Program-made: the position numbers and the translations under genes
Shown here: piece by piece, positions 56,331-64,000 of the stretch
How the letters are laid out: each line of letters starts with the position of its first letter
How positions within the stretch are numbered: the first letter of the stretch is position 1
Notes under the pieces: model-generated
The model's database searches: none
Seen by the model: only the letters and a program-made list of their open reading frames with translations
What the model was told of the DNA's origin: nothing
Assembly (NCBI GenBank): GCA_977017575.1
Contig: CDRNVI010000093.1
Coordinates: 29,571-93,570 of the forward strand
Direction: 5' to 3'
Source of the DNA: Paramoeba atlantica
Taxonomy: Eukaryota > Discosea
Length of the DNA stretch: 64,000 bases

Positions 56331-57084
56331 GAAGGCAATCTTTGCGCTTGCGTAATTAATAGTGTGGTGAAAAGAAAGGATACTGACCAGCGCTCAGTGA
56401 TACGTCATTGAAGAACAGCAACCAAAGATCGATAATCAAGATGAAGTATCAATAGCAAGCAGTATGCATCCTAAGGAGACTCGATAAGGCATTATCTTGA
56501 AAGACTCGTGTACTCATCACACATGAATCTAATAGACCTTTTCAAAAGCACTAAAGCTCTAGAAGGAAAAATGTGGCGTCAAAATATATTACACTGTGCA
56601 GTATTGTACTACAAAATATAATGTATGTTTTCTTTGCAAATAATTGGGGGGAGTATAGAGTAGTATAGAGTCTAGCTTTTTTATCTATATTTCCAACTTT
56701 CCCACTTACTAACCCTTCACCCTTGCTAACCCTTCACCCTTCTTACTCCCCTTAACCCTCTCATGGTTCCCCTCCCTCACTCCCTACCTCACTGAACAAT
56801 AACTCCCTACCCCAGACCATTCCACATGCGCCCCTATGGTCCCAGACCTCCGCTCCCTCCACGTTAGCAGTATCAGATACTTTAGGTTGCTGTACGAGGG
56901 TGGGAGACGTGAAGGTCGCAAAACGAAAAGACGCCGTCACGCCGAGGGGGAAGAGCGCGGAGAGAGACACTTTTTTCGATGTACGTACGTATTTTTTAGT
57001 GCATGTCGAAGGCAAGATTGATAACATAGAAAGAGACATCTAAAAACGATCCGCTTTAAGTCGTAGATAATCTATATCTCTTCA
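56331..57084. other. Intergenic, 754 bp, with a C/T-rich block
   Basis: AT-rich to about 56690, then a + strand pyrimidine block (56690-56840) with ctaacccttcacccttg-type words repeated two or three times. A 92-codon minus frame (56761-57039) lies here but begins only 46 bases past the biotin ligase stop; I do not call it. No RNA seen. Confidence 0.5.
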
Positions 57085-58068
57085 TTAGTCCAAGTAGTCG
57101 TTGTACAAAACAACCCTTTTCAAGTTTTTATCGAATACTAAAAGTCCTCCATCAGTTTGTAGTCCGGATACACGAAGAGAATTTTTTTGATGATTCTTCT
57201 CGTCTATAAAGCCCCCCTGTGAGTTCTTTTCTCGCCTACGAGACACAGTAATGGACAGGTCCATGCGCTTTTCATAGTCTTTCAACAACCCCTCGCCACT
57301 CATAAAGTGTGGGTGAATGTCATCTCCATTGTAAATCAAAGCTTCTGAACCCTTTTCGTTATTCTCCAAGGAATGTCTTATTTGAGAAATAAACCGACGA
57401 AGTATTTCGCGGGACACTTTACTAATATACTCGGGGTGTGTTCTTTTGGCATTCTTTCCAGTTATACAACCCACATTGTCGGCGCCATCAAGCAATGAGG
57501 TTGCCAGTCGACCTCCATCGTTTATTTGCGGCGCACTGCTGATGTTTACACCGATGCCTATTAGGTAATATTCCTTGTAAAATTCTATCAAGGTCCCTGC
57601 TACTTTTCTGTCCCCTAACAATACGTCATTCGGCCACTTCAAAGAAATTTTTTTACCTCTGTTTTCTTTTCTTGATTCAAATTTCATTTTGCTCAAAGTA
57701 TCATGAAGACATATGCCAACCAGTGCCCATAACAAAGTGCCATCACGTAGAACTACACTTCCATTCACGCTAGAAGCCCGAACGCCTATCGTTGCGAATA
57801 AATTACCAGGGAACGAATGCCAGACACGTCCAGAGCTACCACGTCCCATTACCTGTGTGTCAGCGGTGCACAATAACGGGCAGATGTGAGTGGAACGCTG
57901 TCGATGGCAAACCGTAGTCCCAGGAGAAGGAAACTTGTTTTCTTCCGTAATAAGACGGCGAATCTCGTCCATCGTGGACCGCACCTCTGAAAAATGGTAA
58001 TGAGATATGAACGACTTTGGCAAAGTGAAGCGACATTTCGAATACGGTTGTATGACACGCGGAATCAT
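57085..58068 (-). CDS. Biotin--protein ligase (holocarboxylase synthetase)
   Basis: Attaches biotin to carboxylases via biotinyl-AMP. The BirA-type catalytic domain is complete: RSTMDE (residues 30-35), GRGSSGRVWHSFPGNLFATI (75-94; the biotin/ATP loop, usually GRGRRGRxW), LKWPNDVLLGDRKVAGTL (143-160) with the catalytic Lys, and YLIGIGVNISSAP (168-180). The N-terminus is short, with no BirA-type HTH, so it does not act as a repressor. The C-terminal domain is reduced but ends in GGLLVFDKNLKRVVLYNDYLD, as in the SH3-like end domain. 327 residues. Whether it works in cytosol or mitochondrion is unclear. Confidence 0.93.
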   Translation of the reverse strand: MIPRVIQPYSKCRFTLPKSFISHYHFSEVRSTMDEIRRLITEENKFPSPGTTVCHRQRSTHICPLLCTADTQVMGRGSSGRVWHSFPGNLFATIGVRASSVNGSVVLRDGTLLWALVGICLHDTLSKMKFESRKENRGKKISLKWPNDVLLGDRKVAGTLIEFYKEYYLIGIGVNISSAPQINDGGRLATSLLDGADNVGCITGKNAKRTHPEYISKVSREILRRFISQIRHSLENNEKGSEALIYNGDDIHPHFMSGEGLLKDYEKRMDLSITVSRRREKNSQGGFIDEKNHQKNSLRVSGLQTDGGLLVFDKNLKRVVLYNDYLD

Positions 58069-58466
58069 GCTGGATCTTCAGAAACAGCACCGGACCAACG
58101 ACACAAGTTTGATTACATTGTAGCCTTGATGCTCTCGTTACATTGTGTTTTCTAATGATAAAATGAAAACAGTGCATCAATGCTAACGTAGTTCATTCTA
58201 TTCTATATGTTGGGAAATATATTCCGATGTCCATGGGGGTAAAAAACGCATTCGTACTTGAGCCAATAGCGCGTCAGATAGAAAAATATTCGTAAAACCA
58301 GATGATCATATATCAGATGAAATGTTGCCACACTACATGCGCGTATTGCCAAAAGCTTTGAAAACCAATACATATCAAATGTTATCCATACAAATCAGCC
58401 TCCGTTTCCTTTTCCACGTATCCCCCCTCAACTCCCCCTCCACATTTCACTCTCTCCCTAATCCCC

Positions 58467-60251
58467 CTATCGCCCCCCTCGTCCCTTCAGCGTCTTCACC
58501 CCGGGAAGACCCTTTGCCATCCCCGCCATCCCCTGCTGGGACAGATTCGTGCGTGCCCCTCCACCCCCACCTCGCGCCCCCGGGGACCCTGCCCCAGCCT
58601 CACTCTCTTGGTTTTTAATTGTCTCGTCGATGCTTAAAATCACACACGCCGCCTCGGTGGCACTGTGCAGTGCGTTAATCTTTACAATCTCGGGTTCCCA
58701 CACAAATGTCTCATACGTGTTTACAATATCCCCATTGCTAACATCCACCCCATACCACTTTCCTTCCTTTTGATCCGTATGGTGTCGGTGCCTTAGTTTA
58801 TTTAAAATCATCGCGGCATCATGTCCGGCATTTTCCGCAATCGTATGGGGAATGACCTCCATGGCTTTCGCGAAGCTGTGCACCGCGAGCTGCTGCTTTC
58901 CCTGGATTTCAAATCGAGCATAGTCCCGGAGCTCCTTGGCAATTTCCATATCGATGGCTCCCCCGCCTGCGACAATGGCTTTGTGCTGCAACGCGCGCTT
59001 GACAATCATAATGGCATCGTGCAGGGAACGTTCGGCTTCTTCAATAAATTGTGGCGCACCGCCACGAAGCACAAGGGTGGCGGTTTTTGCCCCATCACAG
59101 CCGGTAAACAGGTTGTAGCGCTCATCCCCGACTTGCTTTTCCTCGAACGCACCACAGGAGCCTAAATGCTCCGGGAGAAGGTCATGGGTGGAGGATTGGA
59201 TTTTGGCATTGGTAGCCACCGCGACTCGGGTCATGTCCTCCGCGCTCACCCGCCCAGCACAAAAGATCCCACGATCCGCAAAGTACTGCGTGGCTAAATC
59301 CCCGATCGGGAGCTTGGAGAGCACAATGTGTGCCCCGCTGTTTACGCAGTTCTCCAGCTTTTCATAGATAATCCGCCACTCCGCATCCACAATCGCTTGG
59401 TACTCCGAGGGGCCCTTAATCCGAACCTCCGCATTATCCTTCTCTGCCTTCAACTCCAGCTCCACATTTAACAACAACACCGTGGGCTTCTCAAACTGTT
59501 TCGGTTGTTGTTCAAACCCCGCATAACTAAACGTCTTTTTAAACGCTACCCCGTTCACCAGAAACGAATCCCGCACCCCTCCACCATGGACTTGTTTGAT
59601 GCCAATCCGATTGATATCTTTGCTCTCCCCTAAACAACACACCGCATTCACGGCCATCTCCGCAAAATAAAACCGCTGGGCGGAGATCAATTTCGAGTTC
59701 AACGCCGTCGCGGCACATTTCACCAACAGTTCATGCAATTTACGATCCTGAGTGATCCCTTTCTTCTCCTCACTTTCCTTCTTATCCGTTTTCTCTTCTG
59801 TTTCCTCTTCTTCACCCATCGCCCCAAACGGCACCGCCCGCGTGCGCACCACCTCCACCGCTTTCTCACACGCCGCGCGGTACGCCGCGACGATCACCCG
59901 GGGGTGGAACCCGTCCTCGAGCAGCAGCCTGGCCTCGCGCAGGAGCTCCCCCGCGAGCACCGCGGTGGTGGTGGTGCCGTCCCCGACCTCCGCGTCCTGC
60001 GCCTGCGCCATCTCCACCAGGCACCGCGCCGCGGGGTGGACCACCTCGAGGCCCGACAGCACCGTCGCCCCGTCGTTGCTGATCACGCAGGGGCCCGAGC
60101 CCGCGCGGAGGAGCTTGTCCATCCCGCACGGCCCCAGGGTGGAGCGCACAAGATCCACGACCGCGAGACAGGCGTGGATGTTGGAGAGGAGCTGGGGCCT
60201 GCCTTGGGAGCAGTCCGTGCCCTCGCGGAGGAGGAGGACTTGGGGTTGCAT
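58467..60251 (-). CDS. CCT7: T-complex chaperonin subunit CCT-eta
   Basis: One of eight subunits of the cytosolic TRiC/CCT folding machine. The start at 60251 (MQPQVLLLREGTDCSQGRPQ) matches CCT7 starts; an ATG at 60347 would add 32 spurious hydrophobic residues. The ATPase motifs NDGATVL (59-65) and GDGTTTT (90-96) are present, and the eta-type text is clear: LLNVELELKAEKDNAEVRI, YQAIVDAEWRIIYEKLE, LSKLPIGDLATQYFADRGIF, LRGGAPQFIEEAERSLHDAI and KWYGVDVSNGDI. Two oddities: an acidic/Lys-rich insert (EEEETEEKTDKKESEEKKG, about residues 145-165), and a Gly-rich tail of about 40 residues. 594 residues against about 543 in human. Confidence 0.97.
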   Translation of the reverse strand: MQPQVLLLREGTDCSQGRPQLLSNIHACLAVVDLVRSTLGPCGMDKLLRAGSGPCVISNDGATVLSGLEVVHPAARCLVEMAQAQDAEVGDGTTTTAVLAGELLREARLLLEDGFHPRVIVAAYRAACEKAVEVVRTRAVPFGAMGEEEETEEKTDKKESEEKKGITQDRKLHELLVKCAATALNSKLISAQRFYFAEMAVNAVCCLGESKDINRIGIKQVHGGGVRDSFLVNGVAFKKTFSYAGFEQQPKQFEKPTVLLLNVELELKAEKDNAEVRIKGPSEYQAIVDAEWRIIYEKLENCVNSGAHIVLSKLPIGDLATQYFADRGIFCAGRVSAEDMTRVAVATNAKIQSSTHDLLPEHLGSCGAFEEKQVGDERYNLFTGCDGAKTATLVLRGGAPQFIEEAERSLHDAIMIVKRALQHKAIVAGGGAIDMEIAKELRDYARFEIQGKQQLAVHSFAKAMEVIPHTIAENAGHDAAMILNKLRHRHHTDQKEGKWYGVDVSNGDIVNTYETFVWEPEIVKINALHSATEAACVILSIDETIKNQESEAGAGSPGARGGGGGARTNLSQQGMAGMAKGLPGVKTLKGRGGR

Positions 60252-60292
60252 GGGGGGGAAAAAGAGGTAAAGGAAAAAGAGGAGTGTAGGGC
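60252..60292 (-). promoter_or_regulatory. Pyrimidine-rich leader before CCT7
   Basis: On the sense strand the about 40 bases before the ATG are nearly all C and T (cctctttttcctttacctct). The next AG upstream of the ATG lies beyond the tract, so it may be 5' leader rather than the splice tract itself. Confidence 0.4.
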
Positions 60293-60451
60293 AATGGTTT
60301 TTGGTTTTTCTTCGCAAGAAAGGGTTTCGTACAAACAGTAAAAACATCCCCCCCCCCTCATCCTTTCGAAACGAAGCACTCCAAAGGCTACACCTTTCTT
60401 ATTATTTTTACGCTTACAAAGACCACAACCCCCCCTATTCTCCCCTTTTTC

Positions 60452-62020
60452 TCATCCCGCCCTACCCCTATAGTCCAAACGCTGCAGATCCGCGGCTAGC
60501 CCCACCAGAAACCTCTCCAGGACCTCATTCCGGGCCTCGGTGAAACTCCCAGCTGTGGCTGTGGCAATCACCGCGTTCGTTACCCGGTTGTACGCGCGTA
60601 CACAAAACCGTCGCCGCATCGGCACACAGTGACTCTCCACGAACCGGGCCGCATCTAACCCATGGGTTTGGTAGCGTACCCCGCGGCCGATGTCCTTGTT
60701 GTGCTCGAAATAGGATTCCGGGCGCTCCGAGGAGGTCGGGAAGCGACGCAGGGCGGAGGTGAAGAATCCACTCCCCTCGGTCCCGACCGAACCAGCAGAC
60801 GGGGTCGGAACGCTGCATATCGTGTCGAGGTAACTCCGGGGAGGGGGGAGGGGTTGTTTTTGGTACGGCACAGACTCGGTATGGGACATCCACCCCGAGG
60901 GGAGGGGTGGGTCATTCGGATTCCCGGCATACTCACTCCCTTGATAAATTCCCGAGCCGGGATCTTGTAACGCCGCGTCCAACGCCTCTGGAGTCATTGT
61001 GTACATCCGTTGGAGCCCATCCGTGAGGAGACTCGGGGTGGTGGACGTGGTGGAAGGTTCCCCCCTTTTTTCAGCAACCGGGGAGTACGTATTCGAAGAA
61101 GACCACTCTCCCCCCTCTTCTCCCCCCGCCCCTCCCCCCTCCGGCTCTATTTGCACCTCCCACACCGGATCAATCCCACACACCGACATCACCGACAACG
61201 CCACCGACCCTGTCGCATGGGGATACCGTTTCACTACCCGGTGTAGCGCCTCCAACCCCGCCCGTCCCCATGACACAGCAACGGGAGAGGACGCGATCTC
61301 CTCATCGAGAGCAGAAGGAGGAGAAGAGCAAAGCGGAGAAGAAGAGCCACCCCCACCCCCTCCCTCCCCGGGAATCCTAAACCACCTCCTCACCACCTCC
61401 TCCACCTTCCCCCTCCCCCTCTCCATCCTCACCGCCGCCATCAAATGCGCCAACCGCCGCGGCAACGGCGAGGAGGCAAAACGGTCCCCCGGGAGGCACA
61501 GCGAGGTGGAGAAACCATCCGGGGCGTGTAGGCTCCCCGCGAAGAGCCGGGGGGAGGCCCTCCCCCCCTCCTCCCCCCCCTCCCCAGGCCCCCACCCCAG
61601 CTCCAGCAACCCCACCTCCTCCCCCACCATACGCAGGTAGTACGGATGCAGAAACGGAGCCCCGCACCCACGGAGGAACTCCGGGGAGAGGAAAAACGGG
61701 GAGGAGGAGGAGATATCCGGGCCTCCTGTTGTTGTTGTGGGGGTTGTTGTTGTTGTTGTTGTTGCTGGGGGTGGACCCCCCCCTCCCCCCTCCCTGGCCA
61801 CCGGTCCACCCCCCCCACCCCCCTGCCCCCCCACCACCCCCGCCACCAGGGCGTCGTGCACCACGCGCTGGATCAGGCTGTCCCCGAGGGGGTGGAGCGA
61901 GGGGGGGCGCAGCGGGTCGAGGAGCCCCCAGTCCGTCCAGTGGCCCTCCGGGATGCGGAGATGGGCGAAGAGGGGACGGAAGGGGGAGGGGGGGGAGAGA
62001 CGAAGGGTTGGTTTTCGCAT
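60452..62020 (-). CDS. Unknown GC-rich, Gly/Ser/Pro-rich protein
   Basis: 522 residues. Not recognised. The ends look real: the N-terminus (RLSPPSPFRPLFAHLRIPEG, then GDSLIQRVVHDALVAGVV) and the C-terminus (GLDAARFVESHCVPMRRRFC, then ATATAGSFTEARNEVLERFL) are ordered with conserved-looking charge patterns, and a middle part (YPHATGSVALSVMSVCGIDP) too. Between them lie Gly/Ser/Thr-rich and Glu/Gly runs, including a (gtt)n-coded Thr/Asn run near 61735-61770. Several other frames are also open here because of extreme GC content. I chose this one because its spacing and strand fit and because its ends look protein-like. Confidence 0.6.
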   Translation of the reverse strand: MRKPTLRLSPPSPFRPLFAHLRIPEGHWTDWGLLDPLRPPSLHPLGDSLIQRVVHDALVAGVVGGQGGGGGGPVAREGGGGGPPPATTTTTTTPTTTTGGPDISSSSPFFLSPEFLRGCGAPFLHPYYLRMVGEEVGLLELGWGPGEGGEEGGRASPRLFAGSLHAPDGFSTSLCLPGDRFASSPLPRRLAHLMAAVRMERGRGKVEEVVRRWFRIPGEGGGGGGSSSPLCSSPPSALDEEIASSPVAVSWGRAGLEALHRVVKRYPHATGSVALSVMSVCGIDPVWEVQIEPEGGGAGGEEGGEWSSSNTYSPVAEKRGEPSTTSTTPSLLTDGLQRMYTMTPEALDAALQDPGSGIYQGSEYAGNPNDPPLPSGWMSHTESVPYQKQPLPPPRSYLDTICSVPTPSAGSVGTEGSGFFTSALRRFPTSSERPESYFEHNKDIGRGVRYQTHGLDAARFVESHCVPMRRRFCVRAYNRVTNAVIATATAGSFTEARNEVLERFLVGLAADLQRLDYRGRAG

Positions 62021-62847
62021 GGGGTGGGTGTGGGGGGGGTGTGTGTGTGTTGGTTTTGGGCAAGAGGTTGGGTTTTTAGGGAAGAGGGGAGGGAGGGGGA
62101 GGGGTGAGGAACGGTGAGGTGGAGAGACAAAGGGGGGTAGGGGAGGTTGTCTGGGTCATGTGTGAAGAGGGGTTCTGGTGGTGGGGTTGTGTAAAAGAAC
62201 GGAATGAGTTGGGCTAAAATATTTGAGTATCATGGTATGTGGTAATCATGATAAGGATATAGTCCTGTCTTGTGTTACTTGTAGCTTCAATATACTTTAT
62301 TCGCGCGAAGAAATCTTTTAATAGCTTCAAAAACAAATTACAAATTAAGCGAACGTGCAGATCTTTTGTACGTCGAATATAATGTTTTTGCTTTGTCATA
62401 CCCTGACGCATATTGTAGTGTAGGATTAGTTTCTTCTTAGCCCACTCAATGTACTACTGCGTTCATTCAATATCAAGACATTTATTTTTTGTTCGGATTT
62501 CAAATTTGGGACCTTAATTGTAGTAGTGTAGAAAGTCGTATTATCTAAGACTCAAACTTAGTACGTAAATATGCAACATTGAAAACATGACAAAATTTGA
62601 AGGTAATATCATTGACACAAACAAATCAATATAATCAAGGTCGGGTGTAACTATTAGATAAAATCAAAAATATCTTTTTCTGAAAAATGCAGACACTTAT
62701 AATGAGAAAAAATAATATGAATATAATTCGCAACCTGGAATTAAAGAATCATGAAATTAAAAATAGAACTCTATAAGAAATACTGTTGTCTCGCTCGATG
62801 CGCTCGATTTCCTTTAGCTTTACCGCAACAAAATGCGTAAATCTCCT
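62021..62847. other. Intergenic, 827 bp
   Basis: The first about 190 bases are G-rich on the + strand (sense C/T-rich, with a (gt)n run near 62038-62050). From about 62210 to 62847 it is AT-rich. I see no gene, RNA or repeat beyond these. Confidence 0.5.
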
Positions 62848-64000
62848 TTAATAACGGTAGTGTGGAGGCTTGTATGGGCCATTCACAGATACATCGATAT
62901 ACTTCGCTTGCGAAGGGAGCAGCTCCGTCAATTTTACGCCCAACATTCCCAGATGCGCACGCGCAACCTTCTCATCAAGCTCCTTGGGCAGAAAGTAGAC
63001 CTCTGTCTGCGCGCCTCGAGGATACTTTTTGGACTCGCGATTGGTCCATAATTCAATCTGAGCGAGTACTTGATTGCTGAAGGAAGTGGACATAACGAAG
63101 GAGGGATGGCCCATGGCGCAGCCCAGGTTCACCAACCGCCCCTCCGCAAGCAGAATGATGCGTCGGCCGTTGCGTAGGGTGAATTGGTCAACTTGGGGCT
63201 TAATCTCCACTCGATCAGCATTTTCCTTCAGCCAGTTGACCTGGAGTTCATTGTCGAAATGACCAATGTTGCACACAATGGTGTTATCCCGCATGCGTCC
63301 AAAGTGTTCACCTCGAATAATGTCTGCATTTCCCGTGCACGTGACAAAAATATGGGTTTGCTCAACGCAATTCTCTACTGTGTTCACCTCGTACCCTTCC
63401 ATACTGGCCTGCAGGGCATTGATAGGGTCAATCTCCGTCACTACGACACGGGCTCCGAAGTTACGAAGGGCTGCCGCGCATCCCTTACCCACGTCTCCAT
63501 ACCCACATACAAGCGCTGTCTTCCCTGCTACCATCACGTCAGTCGCGCGCTTAATACCGTCTAAAAGACTCTCACGACAGCCATAGAGGTTGTCGAATTT
63601 TGACTTCGTTACGCTGTCATTGACATTGATCGAAGGAATGGAGAGGGTACCAGCCTTGGCACGACGGAACAAGTTTTTTACCCCGGTCGTGGTCTCTTCG
63701 GATATGCCATAGATGTTCCGCGCAAGCTCGGGGTGCTGGTCCAACACCATGTTTGTGAGGTCTCCCCCATCGTCGAGAATCATGTTGGGGGCTCCATCGC
63801 CCCCAGTGAAGCCCTTCAGTGTCTGTTCAATGCACCACAGGTATTCTTCCTCTGTCTCTCCCTTCCAGGCAAAAACCGCGACCCCGGTCTTCGCCACCGC
63901 CGCAGCAGCGTGGTCCTGGGTACTAAAAATGTTGCAGGAAGCCCACCGGACCTCGGCGCCCAATTGGGTTAGCGTCTCTATCAGCACTGCGGTCTGGATG
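62848..64000 (-). CDS. Adenosylhomocysteinase (N-terminus off the window)
   Basis: Splits S-adenosylhomocysteine into adenosine and homocysteine, which keeps methyltransferases such as those at 6333 and 39287 working. The frame stays open to base 64000 (reading [20 protein letters not shown] at the edge), so about the first 50-60 residues lie outside. I see [12 protein letters not shown], the substrate Asp/Glu region ([11 protein letters not shown]), the NAD-binding [18 protein letters not shown] with [22 protein letters not shown], and the conserved end [13 protein letters not shown] with the Tyr-rich C-terminus (PPHYRY). Very strong match. Confidence 0.97.
   Translation of the reverse strand, partial: IQTAVLIETLTQLGAEVRWASCNIFSTQDHAAAAVAKTGVAVFAWKGETEEEYLWCIEQTLKGFTGGDGAPNMILDDGGDLTNMVLDQHPELARNIYGISEETTTGVKNLFRRAKAGTLSIPSINVNDSVTKSKFDNLYGCRESLLDGIKRATDVMVAGKTALVCGYGDVGKGCAAALRNFGARVVVTEIDPINALQASMEGYEVNTVENCVEQTHIFVTCTGNADIIRGEHFGRMRDNTIVCNIGHFDNELQVNWLKENADRVEIKPQVDQFTLRNGRRIILLAEGRLVNLGCAMGHPSFVMSTSFSNQVLAQIELWTNRESKKYPRGAQTEVYFLPKELDEKVARAHLGMLGVKLTELLPSQAKYIDVSVNGPYKPPHYRY

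Noticed and set aside
56761-57039. 92-codon minus-strand frame between biotin ligase and the 969-residue protein
   Set aside because: It starts only 46 bases past a stop codon, leaving little room for poly-A and splice signals, and shows no domain.
59733-60341. 202-codon + strand frame over CCT7
   Set aside because: It lies wholly opposite the firm CCT-eta gene and has low-complexity composition.
60999-61640. 213-codon + strand frame
   Set aside because: Opposite the chosen minus-strand gene, rich in Pro/Ser from C-runs; no ordered segment.
61377-62063. 228-codon minus-strand frame overlapping the gene at 60452-62020
   Set aside because: Gly/Pro low complexity in a second frame of the same GC-rich DNA. 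The longer frame has protein-like ends and better spacing. I cannot exclude it fully.

Overview
The window looks like nuclear DNA of a kinetoplastid (Euglenozoa) with a compact genome. Every gene I can support (31 firm, 1 tentative) lies on the minus strand. Coding regions are long, open and intronless, and are usually separated by 100-500 bases. The standard genetic code fits throughout. The clearest taxonomic marker is the succinate dehydrogenase iron-sulfur subunit at 12357-13199, which holds only the N-terminal [2Fe-2S] half; a split SdhB of this kind is known from euglenozoans. One-way gene order with pyrimidine-rich sense-strand tracts before several starts fits polycistronic transcription with spliced-leader trans-splicing. 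The density (about 1.9-2 kb per gene) would suit a reduced lineage such as the endosymbiont Perkinsela, but that is only a guess. I see no spliced-leader gene, tRNA, rRNA, CRISPR or viral element.

Layout, left to right. 0-12 kb: edge-truncated UBA/CCCH zinc-finger protein, SLX1 nuclease, succinyl-CoA synthetase beta, SpoU-type rRNA methyltransferase, ribosomal protein L26, PheRS beta and a Dus1-type dihydrouridine synthase. 12-28 kb: half SdhB, a coiled-coil protein, a DCC1-like cohesion factor, a giant 3.1-kilo-residue W-rich helical-repeat protein (probably mitochondrial) and WDR55. 28-43 kb: GPR107-like membrane protein, a tandem pair of secreted Cys-rich proteins, a coiled-coil protein, a FIST-like protein, a SET-domain methyltransferase, an LRR protein, a Tc1/mariner remnant and a NAA60-like acetyltransferase. 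43-64 kb: PPR-like protein, Sec23, a mitochondrial HMG-box-like protein, a SAP-motif protein, an Asn-repeat protein, a large unknown, biotin protein ligase, CCT-eta, a low-complexity GC-rich protein and adenosylhomocysteinase (edge-truncated).

The genes do not form one pathway; they are a housekeeping mix, as expected of a polycistronic array. Several of the larger gaps hold mobile DNA: an internally deleted Tc1/mariner element with 151-bp inverted repeats, two copies of one foldback family, three other inverted-repeat elements, and a hairpin followed by a minisatellite.

Base composition is patchy. At about seven loci near gene 5' ends the DNA is GC-rich, and the GC skew flips from C-rich to G-rich on the + strand a few hundred bases inside the gene. 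This recurring structure is not explained by the gene calls.
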